Assembly: GCA_963921825.1 (NCBI GenBank)
Contig: OY997591.1
Span: 49,745,825-49,809,824, forward strand
Direction: 5' to 3'
Length of the DNA stretch: 64,000 nucleotides
From: Erodium maritimum
Lineage: Eukaryota > Streptophyta > Magnoliopsida > Geraniales > Geraniaceae
Of the stretch, positions 12,456 to 22,510 are shown one piece after another; position 1 is the stretch's first letter, and each line of letters begins with the position of its first letter. A model generated the notes under the pieces. That model saw only the letters and a list, made by a program, of their open reading frames with translations, was not told where the DNA came from and made no database searches. A program made the translations under genes and the position numbers.

Positions 12456-13679
12456 CTATAACTCGAGCCCAAACGCAGCCAACTCTCCCATCATGTCCCA
12501 CTCTCGGACTGCTATGGTGGCTAGACAGAGAAACGACCTCCTACTAAGAGCATCAGCGACCACGTTCGCCTTGCCCGGGTGATAGTGTAGCTCAAAGTCA
12601 TACTCCTCAAGTAGCTCCATCCACCGTCGTTGGCGCATGTTCAAATCCTTCTGGGAGAAGATGTACTTGAGGCTCTTGTGATCTGAGAACACCCGAAACT
12701 TCTCGCCATACAGGTAATGCCGCCAGCTCTTCAGTGCAAACACAACTGCTCCCAACTCCAGGTCATGGGTAGGGTAGTTATGCTCGTGAATCTTCAACTG
12801 TCGTGAGCCATATGCAACTACCTTTCCCGCCTGCATCAGCACGCAACCGAGTCCTTTACCAGACGCATCACAGTAGACATCGTACCGCACACCGCGCTCC
12901 GGCACTATCTAAATCGGAGTGGTGGTCATTCGAGTCTTCAACTCAGTGAAAGCGTTCTCGCACTTGTCAGTCCACACGAAAGCGACTCCCTTGCGTGTCA
13001 GGGCAGTCATCGTCGCTGCCAAGAGAGATAAGTCCTTAACGAACATCCGGTAGTAACCTGCCAACCCTAAAAAGTTGCGGATCTCGAACACATTTATGGA
13101 GCGCGCCCATGTCGACACTGCTTCAATCTTCGCTGGATCCACCAAAATACCCTCTCGAGACACGACTTGTCTGAGGAACTTCACCTCAGTGAGCCAGAAC
13201 TCGCACTTCTCCAAGTTACCATATAATCGATGAATGCGGAGTAGAGTCAACACCATCCTCAGGTGCTCCTCGTGCGCCACCTCATTCGACGAGTAGATCA
13301 GAATGTCGTCCGCAAACACCACTACAAACTGATCTAAGTAGGGTTGGAAGATACTAGTCATCAAGTCCATTAACACCGCAGGTGCGTTCGTCAACCCGAA
13401 CGACATCACCAAGAACTCATAATGGTCGTACCGCGTGCGGAAGGCGGTCTTCGCCACATCCTCATCTCGAACCCTCAGCTGATAGTACCCGGATCGCAGG
13501 TCGATCTTCGAAAAGACCTTTGCCCCTCTCAACTGATTGAACATGTCATCGATCATCGGCATCGGATAGCGGTTCTTCACCGTAACCCGGTTCAACTTCC
13601 GGTAGTCGATGGACATCCTCAACGCTCCACCCTTCTTCTTCACGAAGAGTGCGGGCGCTCCCCACGGTGAGGTGCTCAG
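12456..13679 (-). pseudogene. Gypsy-1 reverse transcriptase and RNase H, interrupted by stops
   Basis: The frame 12909-13643 carries RT blocks: [39 protein letters not shown] and the catalytic FADDIL, then [12 protein letters not shown]. The frame 12456-12905 carries RNase [19 protein letters not shown], the catalytic Glu region [27 protein letters not shown] and [15 protein letters not shown] stop near 12908 separates RT from RNase H, and another near 13680 separates RT from protease. The enzyme pair makes the DNA copy from element RNA; as encoded here it would be truncated. Confidence 0.9.
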
Positions 13680-14290
13680 TCAGATGAACCCCTTCGCTCG
13701 AAGGTCCTCGAGCTGGCACTTCAACTCTGTCAACTCTGCTGGTGCAAACCTGTACGGTGCCATTGAGATCAGCGTCGTACCAGGCATTAGATCAATCCCA
13801 AACTCAACCTCGCTCATAGGCGGCAATCCTGATAACTCCTCCGAGAACACATCCGGGAACTCACACACTATCCTCGGCAACTCTCGACTCTTCTCGGTCG
13901 CGACGTCCTCTCTCACAAACAACGCTGAGAGTAGAACTCCGCTCCTGCTGCCCAGTACACACGTGACACTCGTGTCGCCCGAACGCACCGTCACCTGTCG
14001 CCGGTAACAGTCAATGGTCGCCCCGTACCTCGACAACCAGTCCATCCCCAAGACAACGTCGAACGCCGTCATGTTCAACATAAGCAAATCACCAACAAAA
14101 GGGTGGTCATCCACTCTGATCTCACATGAACGACACATACTACTCAAAACTACGGCTCCCGTAACAGGATTGTCAAGGCATAAGGGTTTGTCCAAGGGCT
14201 CTACTCTTAGTCCTAATGACTCAACAAGGGAAGCAGAAATCAAGGAATGTGATGCACCAGTATCAAATAGAAACGATGCTTATAAATGGT
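13680..14290 (-). pseudogene. Gypsy-1 aspartic protease region
   Basis: The minus strand reads FLFDTGASHSLISASL near 14245-14290, with the catalytic DTG intact, then LDNPVTGAVVLSS, VVLGMDWLSRYGA and FPDVFSEELSGLPP leading into RT. A TAA stop lies a few codons before FLFDTG and a TGA stop lies at 13680. The family cleaves the Gag-Pol polyprotein. The open part, 13680-14243, is 187 codons. Confidence 0.85.
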
Positions 14291-14399
14291 AAAGCAGACA
14301 CGTACCCTGAGCGGTCTCCCGACCGGGATGGTGTCCCTCAGATCGGCGATCGGTGATGGCATAGGCTCTGCCCTGTTAAGTTTGTGGTCCCTGCCTCAG

Positions 14400-15860
14400 T
14401 GGTGGTGGAGGAAGGGCCACCTGCTGAGCTGGTCTATGCTGCTGCCTAGGTGCTGGCACGCTCGCAGCTGGTCGTGTGGGTCTCGACGGTTGCATCTAGC
14501 GCTGCCGGAACTGGGGTGCCTGCCCAGGGTACGACTGTTGCGGCCGCTACGCTGACATCTCTCTGCCTGACGAGGGGCACTGCATCACCATGTGCCCAAA
14601 CTGTCCACAACAGAAACATCGGCGCTCTCCGCTGCTCGACCTCCCCACTGACCTGGTCTGGCTGCTAGCGGGGCGAGCTGCAGTGCTCGCGTCCCACTGG
14701 CAATCCCTGCTCAGATGTCCTTGTCGATGGCAACGGTAACACTCTGTTCCCACGTCGGACGCTGCCGGTCCCACTGAAGCTACTGATCCCATCGACCTCG
14801 ACCCACTAAACTACTGCTAAGGTCGGAAAGATCCAACAGTCCTCTGTCGCCTCGGGTCCCTCATCTCTGACGGTCTCAGAAAACCGCTCGGTCTCGGACG
14901 ACTCTCCCTGGCTCTGGCGGTCTCGTTGAGGCGTCGTTCCACGGCCAGTGCCTGATCCACCAGCTCAGTGTACACCCGAGTCCTCATGGCGGCAAGTCGA
15001 TCTTGGATCGGAGCGCTGAGTCCCTCCTCGAACCGTCTGCACCGGTTTTCCTCAGTCGCTACCATCTCCGGGGCAAACCTGGACAGCGCTGTGAATCTAG
15101 ACTCGTACTCCGATACGGTCCTCGTGCCCTGTCGCATTTCCAAGAACTCCCGATGTCGATCGTCTCAAGCGGACGCTGGGAAAAACTGCTCCAGGAATAC
15201 ACCTCTGAATCGGCCATAAGCATCCCCGACTCACTCCTCCACGCGCTCCTAACAATGGTAAGCGTCGCCTCTCAATTGATGAGCTGCAAAGGACACTCTC
15301 ATGTGTCCATCTGTGATGCCGGAGGTGTTCAGGTTCTGGGTGACCTGCTGCAACCACCTCTCAGCCACGTCGGGGTCGGGCTCCCCGGTGAAAGTAGGCG
15401 TACCCAGTTTGATGAATTCCATCAGCGCATGAGCTATGTAACCATCGGCCTGACTCGGCCTCACAGCTGTGGTAGCTGCAGGTGCGGTCTCTCTCTGGGC
15501 GATGGCTGCCACAAATCCCTGCATTGTGCGAGTCAGCTCATCTAGAGAAGTCGTCGTTGTCCTCCTTTCCACTGGCGGGACTCTGGATGGATGCCCCAAT
15601 GATCCGGCATCACTCCCCTCAGACTCCTCCGTGGTCAAGCCCCAGGCACCCTATGCCTCTACCGGCTCAGTCTGCTCTGTGACTGGCGGGGCTCTAGACG
15701 GAAGTCTCGATGGTCCAGCGCCACTCCTCGCGGGTCCTTCCGTGTCCGCTGCTTGGACATTGTCTGCCCCTGTCGCCTCACTGGCAGGTGGTTGTCCTCG
15801 ACCTTCAGCTGGTCGACTCCTGGTACCTCGTGAAACATAAACATGTGTCATGCGATCCAT
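14400..15860 (-). pseudogene. Gypsy-1 gag (capsid and nucleocapsid), several stops
   Basis: The pieces, in order on the minus strand, are: N-terminus MDRMTHVYVSRGTR (15651-15860); the retrotrans_gag core with FTGEPDPDVAERWL and VSFAAHQLRGDAY (15249-15638); a second core part with TVSEYESRFTALSRFAPEM (14817-15143); and two CCHC zinc knuckles, CYRCHRQGHLSRDC and CFCCGQFGHMVMQC (14547-14792). The frames are separated by stops and shifts. Gag packages element RNA into virus-like particles. Confidence 0.87.
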
Positions 15861-15990
15861 TCACTGCATGGTCACACACACACAGATTCAGTTCCTCACA
15901 ACTCTTAAAGGTGACTCACTCAAGACACTAACGTTCACACATGAGCAGCAAAAACTTAAACAATTCTTTAACTACTTTAGTTTACCCTGA

Positions 15991-16405
15991 GTAGCAGTAG
16001 CAGTAGCAGTAGCAGCAGCAGTAGCAGTAGCAGCAGCAGTAGCAGCAGCAGTAGCAGTAGCAGCTGCAGCAGCAGCAGTAGTAGCAGTAGTAGTAGCAGG
16101 AGCAGTAGCAGTAGCAGCAGCAGGAGCAGTAGCAGTAGCTGCAGCAGCAGTAGCAGCAGCAGCAGTAGCAGTAGTAGCAGCAGCAGTAGTAGTAGCAGTA
16201 GCAGTAGTAGTAGCAGTAGCAGTAGCAGCAGCAGCAGCAGCAGTAGTAGTAGCAGTAGCAGCAGTAGCAGCAGCATCAGTAGTAGCAGTAGCAGTAGTAG
16301 CAGGAGGAGCAGTAGCAGTAGCAGTAGCAGTAGTAGTAGCAGTAGCAGTAGCAGTAGCAGTAGCAGTAGTAGGAGCAGTAGTAGTAGGAGCAGCAGCAGC
16401 AGTAG
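15991..16405. repeat. 415-bp GYA triplet array (GCA/GTA mixture) in Gypsy-1
   Basis: The block consists almost entirely of the triplets GCA and GTA (CAG/TAG in another phase) in irregular order, with rare GGA units. It starts after TTTACCCTGA and ends in GTAGGGAAATCGCC, which is ordinary LTR sequence. The long poly-Leu and poly-Ala frames on the minus strand are by-products. Compared with Gypsy-2, the array stands where the untranslated leader and the first part of the right LTR should be. Confidence 0.95.
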
Positions 16406-18446
16406 GGAAATCGCCTCTTCGCGACACAACCTCATCGCGGAACAACACAACGTTTTACCGAGTGCTAGTCGGAAGGTAGGGAAACCACCTTTCTCATGTA
16501 ACCAAAGCACCCACAATCACAATCACACTCACAATCATACTCACGCAACCATCACGCACTTACCATCACTTACCGACACCACACTCAACATGGTAACCCC
16601 ACCGGCTTAGCTGGTATCCATTCCTCAATGCCCACAATTCAACAACTCATAAAAACATAAACAAACCAATCAATTCACTCATATGCATCACTAAGTTCAC
16701 CTCTACTCGTTTTCATGTTCGTTGTTTATTAACCGTTTAAACAACACAGAGCACACAATCAAACACAATCAAAAAACAATCCCACAGGCGCGACATGTCC
16801 TGATTCTACATGCACGGCATACCAACACCTACGGCACGACATGGCTTATAGGTGGTTCACAGTTTATAAGGCTACGCTAGTTAATCACATCCTATATGCG
16901 AGCTAGTTATTTATCCGGTTATTAGGTTTCCCTATATGCATTCTAATACAACCGTAAAAGAGTGAGTATCGAGGTATTTCCCTACCTCTCAAACTCTATC
17001 TGGGTCTCCTAGCTGCTGACGTCCGGGCCTACCTCTGGTCTTCTCCACGATCGAGGTCAAAGCCTGATTTAACAAGTAAGGGTGGTAATCAGTCCCGGTC
17101 CAGTCTGTAATCAGTCCTCTAATTTATCAATTAAGTCCTTTGAATTTGTTCCACTTTAAATCCTTTAAATTCTTTAAGTTAAAAAATTTAAGTTAATTAA
17201 ATTATTAAATAAACTGTTAACCCGGCCCCGACCCGAGTCCGACCCGAATCCGGAAACCGGATCCGAATCTGAGCCGGACCCGAATCCAGACCCGGACCTG
17301 ACCAGATCCAGACCCGACCAGTCAGACCTGGACCTGGCCTGGCCCGAGGCCCAACCTAGATATGGTCTGGCTCAAGGCCCAGCCTGGATCTAGTCTGGCC
17401 CAAGGCAAGTGTCTTGGCTCTGGCCTGAGCTGAAAACGAGACGCGGCGAGGCTATGTTTCCGGCGAGGCGAGGACGAGGAAGAGGCGGGGCTAGGTTTGG
17501 CTAAAGACGGCGGCGGCGTCATGGAAGCTCGAAGGGATGAGGGATGGTGGTCAGTGCGAGCCTGGAGCCCCTCCGTTCCAGATCTGACGGCGTGGGAGCT
17601 TCGCTGGCGAGGAAGCATCAGATCTGGAGCTCCAAAGTTCTAGCGAGTCTCTCCAACCAAGCTAGACCAAATCGAGCTCGCGCGCGCTCAATTCTCAGGG
17701 AAGGGAGTAACGGGGAAGGTGAATCTTGCCTGAAGAATGGCTCACCTGCCCTTGCTAATGAACAAGAGATTCAGGAATTGTCCATACAAAAAATCGTAAT
17801 TATTGATACGGGCCTTTCCCACAACAAAAGGTAATCTTTTGTTATTTTGTTACAAGAAAAAGAGAAGTAATGTGGATTATTCAAGAATTGAAGTCGGTTT
17901 GCTTTAGAAAAAGAAGAACTTCTATGAAATGCTTGCACGAGATTCCTGTCTGGGTCGTCAAATATCATTGAGAAATAAGAATCCAAAGATTTCCTGGAAT
18001 TAGGTTTAGTTTGGAAGATTCCCCGTTGCCGGAGCTGCGTGGCTCGAAACAAAACAGGGCGACGGTGGTGGCGAAGGCGGAGGGATTGAAGCGACGTGGT
18101 TCGGTTTCTGACACTGGAACGTGGCGACGGGGTTTCGGTATTGGTCTTGTGTCATAGCGGTTCGATTTGGGACCGGGAGAAGGGTCGCTAACGATGAGAT
18201 GTCGAGAGAGAGAGAGAGAGGAAGCGAGAGATCTCGAGAGGGAGACGAAGAATCTCGGGAAGCGTGCGGCGAAGTGAGGCTGAGACTCATTGTAGTTAGG
18301 GTTAGAGGAAAGGGGTTGGGCCTGGCGAACTGGGCTCAGTGAGCTGGGCTGCGTGGTTCTGGGATCAGTGAGCTGGGCCTGGCCTGTTTCCCTTCTCTTT
18401 TTTTTTCTTTTTTTTTGAACTTGATCCAAAATTCAACCCGTTCTCC
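16406..18446 (-). repeat. Gypsy-1 right LTR, truncated at both ends and interrupted
   Basis: It matches the left LTR from about 9053 to 10861, with scattered substitutions and two visible structural differences: loss of about 700 bp at the start (triplet array instead) and a 264-bp insertion at 17753-18016. It ends at CAACCCGTTCTCC, after which Harbinger sequence resumes. Confidence 0.88.
17753..18016 (-). other. Plastid-derived insert (ycf2-like fragment, NUPT) in the Gypsy-1 right LTR
   Basis: The left LTR reads CTGCCCT directly followed by GGATTCCCCG, whereas the right LTR has 264 extra bases at that point. On the minus strand the extra DNA encodes [27 protein letters not shown] and [15 protein letters not shown] sequence ([15 protein letters not shown] here). 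After a frameshift it continues as [19 protein letters not shown]. This follows the order of the plastid Ycf2 protein segment [38 protein letters not shown] and YGQFLNILF. It is therefore a nuclear plastid fragment, decayed by at least one frameshift and many substitutions. The match is recalled family knowledge and was not tested by alignment. Confidence 0.85.
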
Positions 18447-18922
18447 CTTGGCTCTATCGATGACATCACTTGATCCTCTATATCTTTTTCCGTTGCCTCC
18501 ACAAGCCTATCCATCGCTTCGTCTTTTCTTCTCCTATCATTTGCTTCATTTCTTCTAGCGTTGGAAAATTCGTCATCCAAAAAAATAGAACTAGGAAAAA
18601 GACTAGAGGATTTGGAGAGGAATAGAGGAAAAAGAAGCTTCAAACAAGTGAGAAGGAGTGAAATTTCCCTTGGGTTGTTCTGAATTTATATAACATTGTT
18701 GGGTCTTTGGGAGTCGTCGCCGACACGTGTCAGGTCGTGAGTGGCCAATCAACTAGCCGTTGGCGCCTGGCACGACGCGTCACGTCATTGCTGGAAGCAG
18801 CCACGACCCGCTGCCACGCCCCCTGACACGACCGCATGACACGACGAGCCGTGCCAGCGAGTCATGTCAGCGCCGTGTCTGCACCTGCCACGACCGCCTA
18901 CCACGACGCGTTGGAGCTGCTC
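18447..18922 (-). pseudogene. Detached N-terminal exon and 5' end of the split Harbinger transposase
   Basis: Immediately right of the truncated Gypsy LTR, the minus strand encodes DDEFSNARRNEANDRRRK followed by EATEKDIEDQVMSSIEP, a charged N-terminal segment. Its end (SSIEP) abuts the Gypsy, and the interrupted transposase resumes at 8284 as SRDNDEAEGSG. The stretch from about 18650 to 18922 is GC-rich, non-coding and full of CACGAC motifs, ending in the right terminal repeat. Joining the two pieces is an inference from adjacency and termini; the exact junction has been lost because the Gypsy right end is deleted. Confidence 0.7.
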
Positions 18923-18927
18923 TTAAG

Positions 18928-19536
18928 TAGGGGTGGGTATTGGGTGGTTAACCACCCAATGAAATCCTTTACGAACTCAATCCGATATTACAGGTTTGAC
19001 ATATCTTAGAATCAGCCCCAACTTAAAAACTAATTTTTCACAGTGAAACCAACTCGTTCAATGACCGATTGGTTAGTGGTTTTAACCAATCAGTTCATTG
19101 ACCGGTTGGTTAGTGGTTATAACCAACCAACCACTTTACTATAAGTAAGTAAAAATTTAGATACCAATAATCACACACATATTTCTATTTCAAACCAAAA
19201 CATATTACTACATTCTCCAAAACAAAAGAAAAATTACGTATAAGTTATCGTGTTCTATGTTAGCAATCCGTGTTGACACAAAAGAGTGCTCATGGGCCAT
19301 TCATCTATATCAAATCAATGGTTAATATGAAGCCACATGTATATGATGAACAATACCGATATGGTTGGTTAACCGATGGTTTGGCGTTTCAATAACCAAC
19401 AACCAACCGTTAAATTTCTGGTTCGATCGTTAACAACCCGCAACTAACCGTTAACTTTCCAGTTTCGGGTTTTCCGTTGCGGTTTCCAGTTGGTGGTGGT
19501 TGGTTTTAGCGGTTTCGTTTTTTTTGCCCAACCCTA
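18928..19536. mobile_element. Non-autonomous hAT element next to the Harbinger end
   Basis: The ends are TAGGGGTGGG (18928) and GCCCAACCCTA (19526-19536), a short imperfect inverted repeat of the hAT MITE type. The flanking 8-mers CTCTTAAG (18920-18927) and CTCTTCAG (19537-19544) differ at one base, fitting the 8-bp hAT target duplication. The 609-bp interior has many GGTTGGTTA/TAACCAACC words and no transposase. It inserted into the last bases of the Harbinger transposon. Confidence 0.85.
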
Positions 19537-19614
19537 CTCTTCAGACCATCTACAATGAGAGTGACTGAATTTATCAATTCTTGGTCTCATTAAATGGAAA
19601 TTCTGAAAATTAAT

Positions 19615-20013
19615 GGGTAAACTTCAAATGCATACCCTGAAGTTGGCACGTTTAACCGATGATTACCCTGAAGTTCAAAAACTATTAATGCATACCCTAA
19701 AGTTACAACTTGTAACTAGAAACCCCTTCGTCAGCTAAAATGGCAAAAATACCCTCAATTACACTTCAATAATTATTTTTAAAAAATTATTTAAAAATCA
19801 TTTTTGTTATATATATATATATATATGTACTTATGAAATGACTTCATTTTTATTTAAAAAATCACTTTAGTTTTATTTTTATAAAATTATTTTAAAAAAA
19901 CACTAAGGGTATTTTCGTCATTTAAACTAACATAAGGGGTTTCTAGTTTTTGAACTTCAGAGTAATCATCGGTTAAACGTGCCAACTTCAGGGTATGCAT
20001 TTGTAGTTTACCC
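19615..20013. mobile_element. Mutator-type MITE with perfect 9-bp target duplication
   Basis: It begins GGGTAAACTTCAAATGCATA and ends with the inverse complement of nearly the same sequence. The inverted arms run for more than 100 bp and include ACCCTGAAGTTGGCACGTTT on both sides. The 9-mer AAAATTAAT flanks it on both sides (19606-19614 and 20014-20022). It is 399 bp long with an AT-rich centre, a TA-dinucleotide run and no coding capacity. Confidence 0.93.
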
Positions 20014-21059
20014 AAAATTAATAGCAAAGAGACCTTAAATAATTGGTTTAATATTTTTAACGTCACAATAGAATAAATCGATGCGGTCTATTCTTAGTCC
20101 AATTACTGGGAATTATAAAAAAATTGATTTTTTTTATGTATAATAAAAAAAACTCTAATCATTAAGGAAACCCTATGTCACGCCCCAATTTCAGTAAACC
20201 GAACTCGGGACGCGAACGTTTAAAATAAGAAAACACTTTGAAAACATTTCCATTAAAACACTTTCCAAAACCAGTTTAATTCAACAAAAGGATAATTACA
20301 ATTTAAAACACGTTCCAACAAGTGGACAAAAGTAGGCATCCGTCACTAGACTCAAAAATAACCCGGACTTCGCTCCTAGCTCCACAAGCTTCGAGAGCTC
20401 GCCTAGTCCGTCCTGTGATCAGTACCCGTAGGAAAAGCAGCTAGGGGTGAGCGTTCGCTCACCACCACGGATAACAGACTGACTACGGCATAATTAGCAG
20501 ACAATGCTGGTAACACCAATAATAAAGTCAACACCGGGGGACACTGTCCCCAACCCAAGGACTCTGACTGATCATACACCCACTGTTACCTTCCTTGACC
20601 AAATCAACACCTTGACTCGTAAAGTAGACCCGACACAACGATCACGACCTCTCCCAAGGACTCAAAAGAAACGACGTAACACCAAACAAGATCACAAAGG
20701 ATCGCACACCAAACAAGATCACAAAGGATCGCAAACCAGCTGCTCAGTAATCTCCCTCACTCAGGTCCAGGATCGACCTATCGCAATTCCTCGACACTAA
20801 GTCGGATCAGGCTGTCGACCTTTGCAGTTCATCGACACTAAGTCGGATCAGGCTGTCGACCTATCACACTCACAACCATCGAACCACACACGCGCGGCCA
20901 GGACCCCTTTACTGACGGGCGGGCCCCCTACCCCGTCTGAACGAGCAGACGCGTGTGATCGAGGACCCCCGTTTAATGAAGCGGGCCCACAACCTCAGGT
21001 AACCACAATCACAAACACAAACACAGTTCAACAGACAGCAACAACACAAATTCAGCACT

Positions 21060-21530
21060 CCACAGGCACTCATGGCCACCCAAGACACCAACCCTAAAAC
21101 ACGGACTCAACAGCCCTACAGGCACTCACGGCCTCCCAAGATACACCAACAGTGACTCACGGGTCAACGACCCCATGGGCATTCGCGCCCACTCAAAACC
21201 ACCAATAGTAACGACACGGGTTCACAACCCCACGGCACTCACGGCCACCCAAAACACCAAAACGACAACACGGGCTCTCATGGCCACCAAGACTCAACAA
21301 TAGTAACACGGGCTCTCAAGGCCTCCCAAAACTCAACAATAAATAACGCACAACAACCTCCGGCACAAACGATGCCTCAAACAGTCCTAAGATCGCTAGT
21401 TTCACAAACAACCTCCGGGCATGGTCATATGCCTCCAGTACTCCTAATGTCGATAAGTTCGCAATCAACCTCCGGGCATGGTCATATGCCTCCAGTAATT
21501 CAATTATCGCTAAGTTCTTTGTTCCTATGA
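21060..21530. repeat. Degenerate tandem repeats inside the solo LTR
   Basis: From 21060 to 21340, units containing CTCACGGCC or CTCATGGCC, CCCAAAACACCAA and CACGGG recur about every 45-60 bp. From 21350 to 21520, the sequence CAACCTCCGGGCATGGTCAT followed by ATGCCTCCAGTA is repeated at a spacing of about 62 bp, with a more diverged copy just upstream. Confidence 0.7.
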
Positions 21531-22409
21531 CACTACTAAGTGTCACATGCTTTTCTCTTAAACGCCACAATCCCGTATCATGCAATTCTAATATTCGTTA
21601 ACCTACTCAACCCACGACACCCCAGTGTCACATGCATTTCTACTGTTAACTTTCCCTAGTCAGGGCCGAGATCCGGCTACTTTTCCCTACCTCAACTGAA
21701 GAGCAACCGCTATGTTTCCTAGCTGCTGACGTTCTGGCTCGCTACCTCCGGGCTCCACTTCGATCGAAGCCGGACGCTAAAGGAAACACGAAAGCCATAG
21801 ATTAAAGTCGGTTCCCAGGTTAATTTAAAGGTCACGATTAATCCAGTTTAAAACCGACAGTTGTCCTTTAAACTCGAGCGGGATAAAAGCGGGGTCACGG
21901 CGAATCGGGTTTGAGTACCCGAGCACCGATACCGGTGCATGCGAGGCCCGGTCCCAATGCACGAATCCCGAGGTCCAATTTAGCGGTCCGCTTTTGTTCC
22001 CTTTTAAACCCAATTAGCAGTCATTTTTAGCCAGAGTTCCAGAGTTGTTCCCAAATCCGATTAATAACCCCCTTTTCAAAACAGAACGGTTTTTGTTTTA
22101 AATCAAATTCCCTTTTATTTCAAATCTGTTTCTGTTCCGATCCTTTGAGCCCAAAATTAATTAAGTTCGGTTTTTGAACAACCGTCCCTAAATCCCGTTT
22201 ACAAATTAGATTCTCAACTCCTCGATTTAAAACTGTTTTTAAAACCGAATTGATTTTAATTCCCTTTTTATTTTAAATCTCCTTTTTCTTAAATCGGATT
22301 TTCGTTTTACAACATTTTCTTTCCAAAACCTTGATTTTGATTCCAACCAAAGCAGATCCGAAAACTGATTTTGATTTAACATACTTCCCTTTTTAATTCA
22401 AAAACCGTT

Positions 22410-22510
22410 CCAAATATTAATCGATTTCATTAGCAGGTTAACCAAATATTAATCGATTCATCAGCAGGTTTAACCAAATATTAATCGATTCATTAGCAGG
22501 TTTAACCAAA
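22410..22510. repeat. About 34-bp tandem repeat inside the solo LTR
   Basis: The words ACCAAATATTAATCGATT and CATTAGCAGGTT (or CATCAGCAGGTT) alternate three times with near identity, followed by a fourth partial unit that ends in ACCAAATATAGG. Confidence 0.85.

Larger units (their letters stand above)
8285..18446 (-). mobile_element. Gypsy-1: Ty3/Gypsy chromovirus (Tekay/Del-like), truncated at right
   Basis: The left LTR begins TGTCACGCTCC at 8285 and the gag-protease-RT-RNase H-integrase-chromodomain order reads on the minus strand. The IN C-terminus has the PLVRVQWKHQGVESTWE chromodomain-like motif. Compared with the left LTR, the right LTR lacks its last 70 or so bases (it stops at 18446 after CAACCCGTTCTCC) and its first 700 or so bases, which are replaced by a triplet repeat array. 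The 5-mer before the left LTR (CCGAC) is not repeated at the right, consistent with the terminal deletion. The right LTR also carries a plastid-derived insertion. The element sits inside the Harbinger transposon and is therefore younger than it. Confidence 0.92.
6830..18922 (-). mobile_element. PIF/Harbinger DNA transposon split by a Gypsy insertion
   Basis: Left terminus GAGCATCTCCAA (6831-6842) pairs with the inverse complement at the right terminus (TTGGAGCTGCTC, 18911-18922); 11 of 12 positions agree. The left part (6830-8284) carries the DDE transposase, and the right part (18447-18922) carries its N-terminus and leader. Everything between is Gypsy-1. Harbinger elements normally duplicate a 3-bp TWA target; TTA follows the right end, but the left flank is TTT, so the duplication is not clean. 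The right end is abutted by a hAT element whose target duplication overlaps it. Without the Gypsy the element would be about 1.9 kb, short for an autonomous Harbinger, and no SANT/MYB ORF1 was seen inside it. Confidence 0.8.

Noticed and set aside
15972..16516. Long minus-strand frames of poly-Leu and poly-Ala (up to 179 codons)
   Set aside because: They are translations of the GYA triplet array and have no start context or conserved domain.
8285..18446. Endogenous pararetrovirus or other virus
   Set aside because: The order protease-RT-RNase H-integrase with chromodomain and long LTRs is that of a Ty3/Gypsy chromovirus; no movement-protein or envelope-like frame is present.
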